Under the pieces are notes generated by a model. It was not told the DNA's origin, made no database searches, and saw only the letters and a list, made by a program, of their open reading frames with translations. From positions 2,170,001 to 2,234,000 of the forward strand of contig NZ_CP133721.1 in the NCBI RefSeq assembly GCF_031326205.1: a stretch of DNA of 64,000 nt, given 5' to 3'. Source of the DNA: Flavobacterium sp. 20NA77.7 (GTDB lineage: Bacteria > Bacteroidota > Bacteroidia > Flavobacteriales > Flavobacteriaceae). Shown piece by piece: positions 35,805 to 46,067 of the stretch (the first letter of the stretch is position 1; the number at the start of each line of letters is the position of its first letter). Position numbers and translations under genes: made by a program.

Positions 35805-36215
35805 TTAACAAAAAATGTAAATTACTGTATTTCAATAGGTTTCAATATATTTTAATGTAAATCATTACAAATCAATATGTAACTATTTGCATTTCTTTCC
35901 AATATAAAATTAACTTTTTGTGTGCCCTTTTTTTATATCCATTATTCTATTATGATTTATGGAGTTACCAATTCTGCTAATTTAGAAGCAATTTCTTCGA
36001 TGGTATCATAAATTGTACTTATCCCACTTCTCGAACCAAGTAAGGGACCAACTTCTCTTAACGCTTCAAAAGTTGTGTTGTGAACAATAGGAACTAACAA
36101 ATCATGAGCTAAAAGAGCAGAAAGTTCTTTATCGGTTATTCCTTCATTTTGTAAACGGTTAATAAATTTTGGAGTCTACTAGGCGATGAAGTACGACAAA
36201 TATTTAATAAAAAAT
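35805..36215. other. Intergenic stretch between the element and the TPR genes
   Basis: 411 bases. The first 150 are very AT-rich with short repeats of ATATTTTAATG and AAATCA types and no ORF. The rest holds a decayed fragment (35957-36175). The right boundary of the integrated element probably lies here. Confidence 0.5.
35957..36175 (-). pseudogene. C-terminal gene remnant, 72 codons
   Basis: The minus frame from 36175 to a stop at 35957 reads TPKFINRLQNEGITDKELSA... through IEEIASKLAELVTP, protein-like with amphipathic helices. It is preceded at once by a stop codon (TAG) and has no start codon. The family is not recognised. It seems the tail of a gene cut off at one boundary. Confidence 0.4.
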
Positions 36216-37355
36216 CTATTTTAAAAAATTTGAATTTATTTGTTTAATTTTAACTTCTAAAATTTGAATAGATTTGTTTATTTTATTGCTTAAAAACAAG
36301 AAAACAAGTGCAACAATAACGCCTGAAGCAACAAAAAAAATTAACCAAAAATTTGAAAATTCAGAATTACTTTTGTTTTCCAAATTAGTATAATTTTCTG
36401 CCAATAAATTTTCAATGGAAGCACGTTCATTTTCTTTTAACTTTGTTTGTGTTTGTATTAATTTTAATTGATACGATTGATATTTTTCAGTATTGTTAAG
36501 CGCTAGATAATTTTCTGACAATCCCTTATATATTTCTTCGTTTAAGACTAAATCATTTACTTTGTTTGCAATCCTATATGCATGATTTAATTCGGTAATT
36601 GCAGCTTCATATTTTCCATATAATTTGTATATTTGTGCAATTCCTTTTAATGCAAAAGCTTCTAAGCTCTTTGCATTTACTTTTTTGGCAAAATATAATG
36701 CTTCTTTAAAACTTTGCTCTGCAAGTTTGTTTTGTCCATTTAAAATATAACAGTTTCCTTTATTGTATTTTGCGATACTAATTCTTGATGCATTTTCAAG
36801 CGCTTTGTTATTTAGACTTAATTCTTTAATTCCTTTGTCAAAAAAACTAATCGCTATGTCACAATTTAATTTTTCTTTATAAATAAAACCTCTTACAATA
36901 TAATTTACACCTAAAAAACTATTAACGGAATCTGGAATGGGGTATTCTAAACACATTTTTTCAGCACGATCTAAATAAGTTATAGCGCTTTCATAAATAT
37001 TGAGTTGATGATATTGGATGCCAGCTTTTGTGTCTATAGAAATTTTTAATAATTTGTTTTCTGATTTTGGCAATAATTCTAAAGCTTTAATTAAAAATTT
37101 AAGAGATTTTTGATAATTTCGTTTTGATGAATATCCATCAGAAATTAATTTATAAGCTCTGATTTTTAAATCGGTATTGTTTCCAGACAATTGAATAATC
37201 TTTAATCCAGTAGCTATAACTTTGTCTGGATTTTCATACATTTCCATGTTGGAATTTTTTATTAATTGTTCTATTTTTTTTTGATTTTGAGCAACGATAG
37301 TAAAACAATTATAGAGAAATAATAAAACGATTAAAAGGTGTGTTTTTTTATTCAT
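36216..37355 (-). CDS. TPR membrane protein, paralogue of the neighbouring regulator without DNA-binding domain
   Basis: 379 residues. Signal peptide (MNKKTHLLIVLLFLYNCFTIVAQ), TPR repeats from about 45 to 320, and a TM helix (about 334-355) followed by only about 24 residues. The layout matches the 529-residue protein at 37348 up to the TM helix but lacks the AraC domain. The start overlaps that gene by 8 bases, so the two are translated together. It may act with the regulator as a sensor partner or be a shortened copy. Confidence 0.75.
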   Translation of the reverse strand: MNKKTHLLIVLLFLYNCFTIVAQNQKKIEQLIKNSNMEMYENPDKVIATGLKIIQLSGNNTDLKIRAYKLISDGYSSKRNYQKSLKFLIKALELLPKSENKLLKISIDTKAGIQYHQLNIYESAITYLDRAEKMCLEYPIPDSVNSFLGVNYIVRGFIYKEKLNCDIAISFFDKGIKELSLNNKALENASRISIAKYNKGNCYILNGQNKLAEQSFKEALYFAKKVNAKSLEAFALKGIAQIYKLYGKYEAAITELNHAYRIANKVNDLVLNEEIYKGLSENYLALNNTEKYQSYQLKLIQTQTKLKENERASIENLLAENYTNLENKSNSEFSNFWLIFFVASGVIVALVFLFLSNKINKSIQILEVKIKQINSNFLK

Positions 37356-38916
37356 TTTCAGGAGATGTTATGAAGGTATCATTTGTTTCGTTTTTAAGCA
37401 ATTCAATAAACTTTATAGGAGAAATTCCAATAGTTGATTTAAAAACAGTAGCAAAGCTACTATGAGAAGAAAAACCAGATATTTCAGCCAAATAGCTTAT
37501 TTTATAATTACAAAAATTAGGTTCTTTTTTTAACTTATCTACAATAAAATTAATTCGCAAATTATTGATATAAGTATTAAAATTTATATTGTAGTGTTTG
37601 TTTATAATCTCTGATAGATATTTAGTGTTGGTTTCAAATTGACCCGCTAATACGGCAAGCGAAATATCTTTATTTGTAAATTTTTTTGTTGTTTCAAATT
37701 TTTTGAGTTTGTTTAAAATAAGTTGTTCGGTTTCAGCACGAATTGCATTTTTTTTATTTATAGTATCAAATTCTTCAGGAATACTTAATATTGAATGATT
37801 TGAAAAGTCTAAGTATCTAAAAATTTCTTCAAGACGTTTTTTATATAAAAATTTCTTGTATGTAAATAAACCAAAAATAAAAAAAGACAGTATAAAAATG
37901 CCTATACTAAAGTAAAGTTTAAAATTATACTCTTTTTTCTTTAAACTATAGTCATTAATGTATTCGGAATTAATCAAATTGTATACTGTATTTATAGCTT
38001 CTTTTTCTTCTTTTTCAATTTCGTTTTGTATGGTTAGAAGTTTTGTGTTTAGTAACTTATAATCTTGTCTTTTATTTAGAGCTAAATAACTCAATGCTAA
38101 AGTTTCGGTGTTGTTTTCTAATAGATAATTATTATCTATTAGAGTTATCAATTTTTTTATTTTTAGTGCATTTTCAATAGCATTAAAATAATCTCTTTGA
38201 TAAAAATAATGCTTAGCAATCAAATTCCACACCTGTATCTCAAAATAAGCATCTTTTTGATTTATTAATTTTTTTAGTTCATCAATAATGTAGGCATTTG
38301 ATTCAAATTTTCCAAGATATATATTTATCTCGGACCTTATAAGTAGAAGCCGTTTTTTACTTTCAATATTTTTTTCTAATAAATATTGAATATGTTTTTT
38401 TTCTATTATTTTATGTGCTTTTTTGTACTCTTTTTTATGCAATAACAGTTCTAATTCTTGAAATAAAATTTCTGCTTTAATTTCATTAAAGTTATTAATG
38501 TTTTTTATTTTTTTTATGTCAATAAGTGCTTTATTTAAATAATTAAAACTCTGTTTGTGTAAATAAATGGATTTTAATAGTGCAGCTTTTTCAATGTTTA
38601 TTTTCACATTTTGATACACTGATTTTTTATCAACGTAAGCATTTGCAGCAAATAAATAATTAGAAGCATTAGTATAATCGCCTAATAAACTATAGATTTT
38701 GTAAACTAATAAATTAAGTTTTATTTTTTCATTATTTGTATTTGCCTCTTTTAGTAGTAGCAATGCTATTTTTAAAGATTCATGTGGCTGAGATATATAT
38801 TCATTTTGCGCTTTGGAAATTAATAATTGTTGTTTTAGAGTAGTCTGACCACATAATTTATTTTGAGGGAATAAAATTAAACAGACAATAACAAATGCTA
38901 ACAATTTGTATCTCAT
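37348..38916 (-). CDS. TPR-TM-AraC hybrid regulator
   Basis: 522 residues from the Met at 38916 (the ATG at 38937 is an alternative). N-terminal signal peptide, TPR repeats, a TM helix (about 329-349 in the 529-residue numbering) and a cytoplasmic AraC HTH domain ending the protein: DISLAVLAGQFETNTKYLSEIINK and ISYLAEISGFSSHSSFATVFK. Such proteins sense envelope signals and bind DNA directly from the membrane. TAnnTTTG in minus orientation at 38957-38964 is a candidate promoter. It precedes the 1390-residue adhesin gene and its likely targets lie there. Confidence 0.85.
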   Translation of the reverse strand: MRYKLLAFVIVCLILFPQNKLCGQTTLKQQLLISKAQNEYISQPHESLKIALLLLKEANTNNEKIKLNLLVYKIYSLLGDYTNASNYLFAANAYVDKKSVYQNVKINIEKAALLKSIYLHKQSFNYLNKALIDIKKIKNINNFNEIKAEILFQELELLLHKKEYKKAHKIIEKKHIQYLLEKNIESKKRLLLIRSEINIYLGKFESNAYIIDELKKLINQKDAYFEIQVWNLIAKHYFYQRDYFNAIENALKIKKLITLIDNNYLLENNTETLALSYLALNKRQDYKLLNTKLLTIQNEIEKEEKEAINTVYNLINSEYINDYSLKKKEYNFKLYFSIGIFILSFFIFGLFTYKKFLYKKRLEEIFRYLDFSNHSILSIPEEFDTINKKNAIRAETEQLILNKLKKFETTKKFTNKDISLAVLAGQFETNTKYLSEIINKHYNINFNTYINNLRINFIVDKLKKEPNFCNYKISYLAEISGFSSHSSFATVFKSTIGISPIKFIELLKNETNDTFITSPENE

Positions 38917-38956
38917 AGCCAATAGAAAATTAGACAATATCAGATTTATTTAAATA

Positions 38957-38964
38957 CAAATGTA
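38957..38964 (-). promoter_or_regulatory. Candidate -7 element of the TPR-AraC gene
   Basis: TACATTTG on the minus strand, 40 bases before the Met at 38916 and 19 before that at 38937. Confidence 0.4.
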
Positions 38965-38995
38965 GCTATTTTAATAAAAATAATATATTTTTAAA

Positions 38996-41900
38996 CTATC
39001 GTTTTAAAGAAAAGTGAGCTTTAAATTGTTTTTGTATTTCATTTTCTTTGTATTCTACCGTGAACCAATAATCCGTTGATGGTAAAATTTCCCCATTATA
39101 TGTTCCATCCCATCCCATTCCGTCTGTAAATAATTGTTTGATCAGCTTACCATATCTGTCAAAGATAAACACTTTAGCATCTGACTGGTTCATGCCAATA
39201 ATATTCCAGGTATCATTATATCCATCTCCATTTGGAGTAAAATACTTTGGATAATCAATAACTAACAATTCTTGGGTTAGATCTGTACATCCTTCAACAT
39301 CTACAACAGTTATTGTATGTAAGCCACTACTTACAGCTGTAAAAACATTAGATTGTTGTAATGCCCCCTGATCTAACTGATACATAAAGATTCCATTACC
39401 ACCTGTAACAGTTACAGTAATAGTTGTATTTTCACTAAAATAATCGCTTTGTGTAGTTGAAAAACTTGTAGCTGGATTAGTAGCTGTAATTGTTGCACTT
39501 ACGCTTGGAGAAACGCAGTTTGTGGTACTATTTGTAGCCACAACGTTATAAACTCCAACTTGGTCTGCAACATATGTTGCATGGTTTGAATTGGCTATTG
39601 GATTGCCTTCAAAAAACCAAAGAAAATTATAATTTGTATTATCTAAACCTGAATCTAGTAGGTAAGTTTGGAATGTATTTCCTGCTGCATCAACACATAT
39701 TGTTCCATCTTCTAATGTAACTTTAGGTAATGGATTTACATATACTCTTATTGTAATAGGTGTTCCAGAACAATTATTTAAAACAGGAGTTATAGTATAG
39801 TCTACATAGCCTCGTATGTCAGTAATTGTTGTTAAAGTTTGTTGAATAGATAATGATGATCCTGTAGAAGTTCCAGCAATAGCGCCTGATACACCAAAAG
39901 GAAAAATATCCCAATTAAATATAGTAGAGGAATTATATGCTGAAACACTAATAAATGTAGATTCGCCACTACACAAATCAGGATGTGTAGCGTTGCCAAA
40001 TAACTCAGGTACTGGATTAATCGTTACAGTTATTCTTTGTGGTACACCTGTACACCCATTCACACTAGGCGTTACTTCGTATATGACAATACCTTGTGAT
40101 AATCCAGTAGTTGTTAATGTTTGATTAATTGCGTTGCCAGTTCCATTTAATGCACCACTAACCCCAACATTACTGATAACAGACCACGTGTAAACCGTGT
40201 TATTGATTGATCCTGAAAACGAAATATTAGTTGTGGATCCAGAACAAATTGTTTGAGAACTAGGACTAATCACAACATTTGGAATAGGTTTGACCGTAAC
40301 AACAACAGTAACAGGTGTTCCAACACATCCATTTGCTTCCGCAACAATTACATAAGTCACATGACCATTTGATATTTGACTTGGATTTAAAATCAATGTT
40401 TGATTGATATTTGTAGCACCAAAACCTGTAATAGAATCAGATTGTCCAGTAACTGAAGTTGCAGTAGCTGTCCATGAAAAGGTAGTTCCTGGAACATTAC
40501 TGCTTAAAGAAATATTTGTTGTGCCTCCAGAACAAAAACTTTCAGATGTAATACTAGTTATAACAGTAGGTAATGGATGAATAATTATGGTCATTTGAGT
40601 GTTTAATGCGCATTGTCCTGGATTTGGAGTAAATTCATAGGTTGCATTGTTTGTCGTACTTGAAATTAATTGCCAAACCCCCACAATGCCATTAGTTGAA
40701 ATTGTAGGAATATTAATTGTTGAACCTTGACAAACAGGAGCAACTTGTGCAAATAAAGGTAATATCCCATCTGTTACCTCTATAGTTCCTGTAGCAGCTA
40801 TAGAACCACAACCACCTATAATAGGAATATTATAAGTATATATTCCTGTTGTGTTTGCTGTACCATTAATAGAAATAACATTTGCAGACCATGTGGCATA
40901 AATACCTGGTGGCAGGCCTAATGCTGTTCCAATTCCAGACGCTCCAATTGTATTATGTGTGATAGTTGGTAAAGTAGAATTGACACAAATAATTGGCATG
41001 CTTGATGCTTGTGAAACTATGTTTTCTGGATTTACTATAATAGTACCTATTGCATTAATATTACCACATCCTCCTGTCAAAGGAATTGAGTAGGAAAATA
41101 TTCCTGTTGTGGTAGGTATACCACTAATTGAAATAGTATTTGCTGCCCAAATAGCCGTAATCCCAGGTGGTAAACCTAAAGCAATCCCGATACCTGTAGC
41201 TCCAGTTGTGTTATGTGTAATAACTGTTAACGGATTATTTATACATACTGTTGATGACGACGATGGAGCTGAAACAGAATTTACTTCATTTACTACAATT
41301 ATTCCTGAAGCCGTAACTGCTCCACAACCACCTGTTAGTTCAATATTATAGTTATAGACGCCAGAAACTGTTGGTGTTCCAGTAATAGTTATAGTATTGG
41401 CTGACCAAGTGGCGGTTATTCCAGAAGGTAAGTTTGTTATAGTTCCAATGCCAGTAGCACCAGTTGTAGTATGCGTAATAGTTGATAATGGACTATTGAT
41501 GCAAAGTGTTGGAGTTGCTGATGCATTTGTAACTGTATTTACTGGAATTACGGTTATTGTACCTGTTGCATTAATACTTCCACAATTTCCTAATATGGGA
41601 ATTGAATAATTAAAAATTCCAATTTCTGTAGGAGTGCCACTAATTGTAATATTATTTCCAATCCAAGATGCGATTACTCCAGAGGGTAAGTTTATTGGTG
41701 CTCCAATTCCTGTAGCACCTGTAGTGCTATGAGTAATAGAAGGGAGTACTGTATTAATACAAAGAGTAGGGGAAGCAGAAGCAAAAGAGACACTGTTATT
41801 TGGCTCTACTATTATTGTTCCAGTTGCATTTATATTTCCGCAACCTCCTGTAAGTGGAATTGTATAATTAAACGTTCCAGATGTTGTAGGTGTGCCACTA

Positions 41901-43168
41901 ATGATTACAGTATTTGTTGACCAGTTTGCGGTCACTCCTGTTGGTAAATTTATTGGTACACCAATACCTGTTGCTCCAGTAGTTGTGTGAATAATAGGCA
42001 CTAATGCGTTGTTTATACATAAGGATGGTGTTGCAGAAGGTGCAGATGCATTATTATTGGGTGCTATAGAAATAGTTACAATATTGTTTAAATTTCGCGA
42101 ACAAAGCGTTACATTTGATGTGTCTACAATTTTTACTTTTGTTAGGGTAAAAGTAGATGTAATAGTTAGAGGATTTGTAATAGTTGCTGCACCAGAATTA
42201 TCAAGTGTTACAGTTTGAATTGTGCCATTGTTGATATTGTACTCAACAATAGAATTAGGTGTTCCAGTAATCGAGATTATTCCGTTTTCTGAACTACAAA
42301 TTGTCGGTGTTGTTGTGTTAATTGTAGCATTTGGCACTTCATAAACTTTAAGCTGAAAACTTGTAATGGAGAAACAACCTGAAACATTGTTCTTTACTCT
42401 TGCAAAAATTGTCTGAGGATTAGATGTGTTTCCATATATATTTGGTAGAGGAGAAATACCATCGATGGCATTAGCGTTGGTTAAATAAAAGCTAACACTG
42501 TTGTTGATTAGATCTGAATTGATTTGACTTTTCAGATTGTTTAAATCAAAAATACCCACATTTGGGGTGACGCTACAAGCTCTGATTTCTCCTAATGAAT
42601 TAGCTGTTGGTGAACTTGGAAAAGCACCTCCATTGTCCATTGCTGACCCTGTCCATTGTAATTGAAATCCACCATAACCTACAGGTCTATCAATTGCAAT
42701 ATAATAAAATTCTCCAGGCAACACATTTAGCCATCTAACGAATCCGTTGCCGTTAGCTCCTGGTCCTGATGTTGTAGTAACAGTCGTGCCAATCATTCCT
42801 GTTGCATTACTTGTAAGCCCTGCCAACAAAGGATTAGTAGTGCAACATCTAATTGGAGAACCTAAATTGGTACAAGACCTATTCGCGCCATAAACCCAAA
42901 AATCATAATCGACGTTTATGTCTGTATTTAGAGGTAATAAATTGAAACCAAGTGTACCTGCATTTATTATATTTATTTTGAGCCAAATGGAGTTGTGTTC
43001 AAAACCACTACAACCAGATACTTCTTGAATAGATCCTATGCCTGTAGCATTAGATGTAAATGTACCATTACCACATATTGTGATGGCATTTACACAGTCA
43101 TTAGGTGTTTGGGCTACACTTATAAATGAAATTAAAAATAAAAAATGTATAAGTTTTAGAGGGTTCAT
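38996..43168 (-). CDS. T9SS type B surface adhesin with five 86-residue repeats
   Basis: 1390 residues with a signal peptide (LISFISVAQ). An N-terminal domain (about 21-280) is followed by Ig-like material, five repeats of about 86 residues (369-799) with TGATGIG and GCG(S/N)INATGTI motifs, then three PKD/Ig-like units (about 880-1170) and a type B (CHU_C, gliding-motility) C-terminal domain: YFTPNGDGYNDTWNI, FDRYGKLIKQ and GWDGTYNG. Exported by T9SS and attached to the cell surface. Type B substrates generally depend on a PorP/SprF-like partner, and one is encoded at 45110. Ligand unknown. Confidence 0.9.
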   Translation of the reverse strand: MNPLKLIHFLFLISFISVAQTPNDCVNAITICGNGTFTSNATGIGSIQEVSGCSGFEHNSIWLKINIINAGTLGFNLLPLNTDINVDYDFWVYGANRSCTNLGSPIRCCTTNPLLAGLTSNATGMIGTTVTTTSGPGANGNGFVRWLNVLPGEFYYIAIDRPVGYGGFQLQWTGSAMDNGGAFPSSPTANSLGEIRACSVTPNVGIFDLNNLKSQINSDLINNSVSFYLTNANAIDGISPLPNIYGNTSNPQTIFARVKNNVSGCFSITSFQLKVYEVPNATINTTTPTICSSENGIISITGTPNSIVEYNINNGTIQTVTLDNSGAATITNPLTITSTFTLTKVKIVDTSNVTLCSRNLNNIVTISIAPNNNASAPSATPSLCINNALVPIIHTTTGATGIGVPINLPTGVTANWSTNTVIISGTPTTSGTFNYTIPLTGGCGNINATGTIIVEPNNSVSFASASPTLCINTVLPSITHSTTGATGIGAPINLPSGVIASWIGNNITISGTPTEIGIFNYSIPILGNCGSINATGTITVIPVNTVTNASATPTLCINSPLSTITHTTTGATGIGTITNLPSGITATWSANTITITGTPTVSGVYNYNIELTGGCGAVTASGIIVVNEVNSVSAPSSSSTVCINNPLTVITHNTTGATGIGIALGLPPGITAIWAANTISISGIPTTTGIFSYSIPLTGGCGNINAIGTIIVNPENIVSQASSMPIICVNSTLPTITHNTIGASGIGTALGLPPGIYATWSANVISINGTANTTGIYTYNIPIIGGCGSIAATGTIEVTDGILPLFAQVAPVCQGSTINIPTISTNGIVGVWQLISSTTNNATYEFTPNPGQCALNTQMTIIIHPLPTVITSITSESFCSGGTTNISLSSNVPGTTFSWTATATSVTGQSDSITGFGATNINQTLILNPSQISNGHVTYVIVAEANGCVGTPVTVVVTVKPIPNVVISPSSQTICSGSTTNISFSGSINNTVYTWSVISNVGVSGALNGTGNAINQTLTTTGLSQGIVIYEVTPSVNGCTGVPQRITVTINPVPELFGNATHPDLCSGESTFISVSAYNSSTIFNWDIFPFGVSGAIAGTSTGSSLSIQQTLTTITDIRGYVDYTITPVLNNCSGTPITIRVYVNPLPKVTLEDGTICVDAAGNTFQTYLLDSGLDNTNYNFLWFFEGNPIANSNHATYVADQVGVYNVVATNSTTNCVSPSVSATITATNPATSFSTTQSDYFSENTTITVTVTGGNGIFMYQLDQGALQQSNVFTAVSSGLHTITVVDVEGCTDLTQELLVIDYPKYFTPNGDGYNDTWNIIGMNQSDAKVFIFDRYGKLIKQLFTDGMGWDGTYNGEILPSTDYWFTVEYKENEIQKQFKAHFSLKR
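40772..42064 (-). repeat. Five tandem 86-residue repeats in the adhesin gene
   Basis: Repeats start with (A/S/T)PSLCIN-type segments and end with GCGNINATGTI or a close variant. Diverged at the DNA level, unlike the 234-bp repeats at 53706. Confidence 0.85.
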
Positions 43169-43241
43169 TATTTATTAATAGGTGTTTATCTAAATAGTTT
43201 TTAAGGGTATAAATTAATAAATAATTTTGTTATGAACGTAT

Positions 43242-45095
43242 TTATTTTTTTATTATAATGAATTCAGAACGTCTATTAATAGAATTTTCTTCTTCTGTAC
43301 AATTTGGATTACACTTAATTTTTGGTTCAGAAAAACCATATCCTTTTCCATAAATACGATTTTTATTAATTCCTTTTGAAATAACATATTGGACAGTAGC
43401 CTGTGCTCGTTCTTCAGAAAGTTTTAAGTTGTAATTCAAATTTCCACTTGAATCTGTATGAGATTTGACAAAAATTATCATTGTTGGATTTGAGTTTAAT
43501 AATTTTACAAGTTTATCTAATTGTGTTGCCCCTAAAGGCGTTATATTTGATTTATTAAATTCAAAATAAACGTCTCCTAAAAGCACTTCTTTGTCTGTAA
43601 CTAGTATGTCTATAGGATTTAATTTTACAGGAATTTCTATTTTATTAATGTTTGATATAGCAATAGGCAAGGAAAAATTTTCATAGTTTTTAGCTATGAT
43701 TTGTAGGGCATATGATTTGTCACATTCTAAATTCTGAAAACCATTTCCAGACGCATTTGTAGTCGTCGAAAATACAATAACATTATTTTCATCTAAAATG
43801 TTTATTTGAGCATTTTCTATGGCTTTGTTGGTTTTAGCATCTGTTACCAAAATATGCATTTCTATTCCACATAGTGGAGTTGCTTCATAAATAGCGTCAT
43901 TACCATTTCTGTTGGATGCAAAAAAACCTTTATTCACCATAGAATTAAATGTAAACGAGAAATCATCTTTTTCAGAGTTAATAGGTTTGCCAATATTAAT
44001 TGAATATGAATTATTTTCAACTTTAAAAATATCTAATCCTCCAAATCCAGACCAACCGGTAGAAGAAAAATATAACTCATTTTCACTTGAAATAAATGGA
44101 AAAACTTCTCTTGAAGGGGTATTAATTTTGTTGCCTAAATTTACAGGTGCTCCATATCCATTTTCTAGTACAGCTATTTTCCATATATCCGATTCACCAA
44201 TTCCACCAGGCATATTAGAGGCAAAATATAATGTTTTACCATCTTTACTTAGTGCAGGATGAGTTACGGAATAAGAAACATTGTTGATTGGCAGACCTTC
44301 TATTATTTCCCATTTTCCATTTATTTTTTTTGCTTTATAAATGCCTAATTGCCCAATTTTTGCATTGTTACTTTTATCTTTATTATATAAATTAATACTG
44401 TGACTATCTCTAGCAAAATACATAGTGTTTCCATCTTCACTAATCGTTACAGGACCATCGTGATAGTTTGAATTTAATTCTTTAATCTCTTCTATATTTG
44501 AAAAACTACCATCTAAATTTCTAGTTGCTTTAAACATATCTATATATGGAGCATTAGACCATTTGTCTAATTTTCCGTTTTTTCTTGTACTAACCCAATA
44601 AAATTGGTTGTCAGTAGCCAGTAACCCAGCATAATCATTACTATTAGCTTCAGAGAGAGAAGTTTTTTCTATCTTATAATTAATTTTTGTATTAGTAAAA
44701 GCTGATTCTTGATTTTGAAAATATTCTTTTGATCTCACATCATTTGGAGCCAAAGTTGTAAACTTTAGCATTTGTTCATTAGATTCAGCGTTTTTTCCTA
44801 AAGATTTTAAAACTTGAGCATATCTAAAATATACCTCTGATTCACTATTATTTTCCACAACTTTTTCATACCATTTTGCAGCTTCAGTTATATTATATAT
44901 ATAATAATAACAATCTGCTAAATTGTTATAAACATGAGGGTTGTCTTGCTTGTTTTCTATTATTTTTAGGTATGAATTTATAGCATCTACATATTGATAA
45001 GATGCAAATAGTTGGTCAGCTTTTTTTATCGAGTTAGATTGTGAAAAGACAAGTTTGGATACTAATATTAAACTAAATAATAAATACTTTTTCAT
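43242..45095 (-). CDS. OmpA-family protein with TPR and PD40 propeller (SprE/PorE-like)
   Basis: 617 residues from the Met at 45095 (45107 is an alternative). TPR region (about 15-115), PD40-like beta-propeller (about 140-400, with YFASNMPGG and LYFSSTGWSG), a carboxypeptidase-regulatory or Cna-B-like strand domain, and a C-terminal OmpA peptidoglycan-binding domain with VKSHTDSSGN and LSEERAQATVQYVISKGI. It should link the outer-membrane complex to peptidoglycan. Cotranscribed with the PorP/SprF gene upstream (gap of a few bases) and the adhesin downstream. Confidence 0.88.
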   Translation of the reverse strand: MKKYLLFSLILVSKLVFSQSNSIKKADQLFASYQYVDAINSYLKIIENKQDNPHVYNNLADCYYYIYNITEAAKWYEKVVENNSESEVYFRYAQVLKSLGKNAESNEQMLKFTTLAPNDVRSKEYFQNQESAFTNTKINYKIEKTSLSEANSNDYAGLLATDNQFYWVSTRKNGKLDKWSNAPYIDMFKATRNLDGSFSNIEEIKELNSNYHDGPVTISEDGNTMYFARDSHSINLYNKDKSNNAKIGQLGIYKAKKINGKWEIIEGLPINNVSYSVTHPALSKDGKTLYFASNMPGGIGESDIWKIAVLENGYGAPVNLGNKINTPSREVFPFISSENELYFSSTGWSGFGGLDIFKVENNSYSINIGKPINSEKDDFSFTFNSMVNKGFFASNRNGNDAIYEATPLCGIEMHILVTDAKTNKAIENAQINILDENNVIVFSTTTNASGNGFQNLECDKSYALQIIAKNYENFSLPIAISNINKIEIPVKLNPIDILVTDKEVLLGDVYFEFNKSNITPLGATQLDKLVKLLNSNPTMIIFVKSHTDSSGNLNYNLKLSEERAQATVQYVISKGINKNRIYGKGYGFSEPKIKCNPNCTEEENSINRRSEFIIIKK

Positions 45096-45109
45096 TTTTA
45101 TGAACAAAT

Positions 45110-46045
45110 TTAGAAAAATCGAGGTGAAACGGATACTTTTTTCATTTTATTTATATCAAATAACACTATAAACTCATGAGTAGCAGAAGTGGTAACTTTT
45201 AAATTGGAAGTTATATAATCATAAGCATATCCAATTTTAATATTTGGTGTAACTGCAAAATTAACTATCGCCCCGAAAGAATCTTCTAATCGATAAGAAA
45301 TACCTGCTTCTAATTTATCAAAAAACAATGTATTTGCAGAAATATCTATAGATATAGGTGTGTTTAATGCATATTTTGCCATAAACGAAGGTTTGAATTT
45401 AACATTTTCATCTAATTGAAATACATATCCACCTGTTACAAAAGCATGTCGCTTTTCACTACCAAATTGATATACATTTCCGTTTTCTTTTAAAACTAAA
45501 TGTTTAGCTTCAAGCATATTTGGAATAGAAGCTGCAAAATAATATTTATTTGTATAATAAAAAATACCAGTTCCAATGTTAAAATAGATATTATTAGAAT
45601 TTTCTCTAAACGCCAAATCGTTTGGTTGTGGCACAAAACCATTTCCGATATCACTAAACAAACCTACATTATGAAAAGTTAATCCCGATTTTAAACCAAA
45701 AGCTAAACGATTAGACCCTCCTAAATTTAAGGTATATGAAAAATCTCCATAAACATTATTTTCTTCGACCGGACCAATTTTATCAGAGATAAACGAAAGA
45801 CCTAATCCTACATTTTTACCCACAGGACTATGTATTGACATTGTCGCAGATTTTGGAGCCCCTTCAATTCCAACCCATTGTCTTCTGTATAATAAGCCTA
45901 CAGATAAATTTTCTTTAGACCCCGCATACGCTGGATTGATCACATTCATATTATACATATATTGCGTGTAATGAGGGTCTTGTTGTGCTTTTGCCGAAAT
46001 AATAAATAACGACAAAAGCAAACCAAGTATAATTTTATTTTTCAT
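45110..46045 (-). CDS. PorP/SprF family outer-membrane protein
   Basis: 311 residues with signal peptide ISAKA. The signature QDPHYTQYMYNMNVINPAYAG is diagnostic for the PorP/SprF family, followed by LYRRQWVGIEGAPKSATM. An outer-membrane beta-barrel required for secretion and anchoring of type B substrates such as SprB. It lies between the two type B adhesin genes and probably serves both. Confidence 0.93.
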   Translation of the reverse strand: MKNKIILGLLLSLFIISAKAQQDPHYTQYMYNMNVINPAYAGSKENLSVGLLYRRQWVGIEGAPKSATMSIHSPVGKNVGLGLSFISDKIGPVEENNVYGDFSYTLNLGGSNRLAFGLKSGLTFHNVGLFSDIGNGFVPQPNDLAFRENSNNIYFNIGTGIFYYTNKYYFAASIPNMLEAKHLVLKENGNVYQFGSEKRHAFVTGGYVFQLDENVKFKPSFMAKYALNTPISIDISANTLFFDKLEAGISYRLEDSFGAIVNFAVTPNIKIGYAYDYITSNLKVTTSATHEFIVLFDINKMKKVSVSPRFF

Positions 46046-46067
46046 ATATAAGTGCCTACTTAAAAGA

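Larger units (their letters stand above)
32205..36180. mobile_element. Probable small integrated element next to tRNA-Leu
   Basis: Contains a large serine recombinase at the tRNA side, a coupled 54-codon ORF, a MerR-like regulator, a zinc-finger-like protein and a membrane protein. The left limit is set by the recombinase overlapping tRNA-Leu. The right limit is a guess based on a decayed gene fragment at 35957-36175. No attachment repeat was found by eye; transfer genes are absent. Confidence 0.5.
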
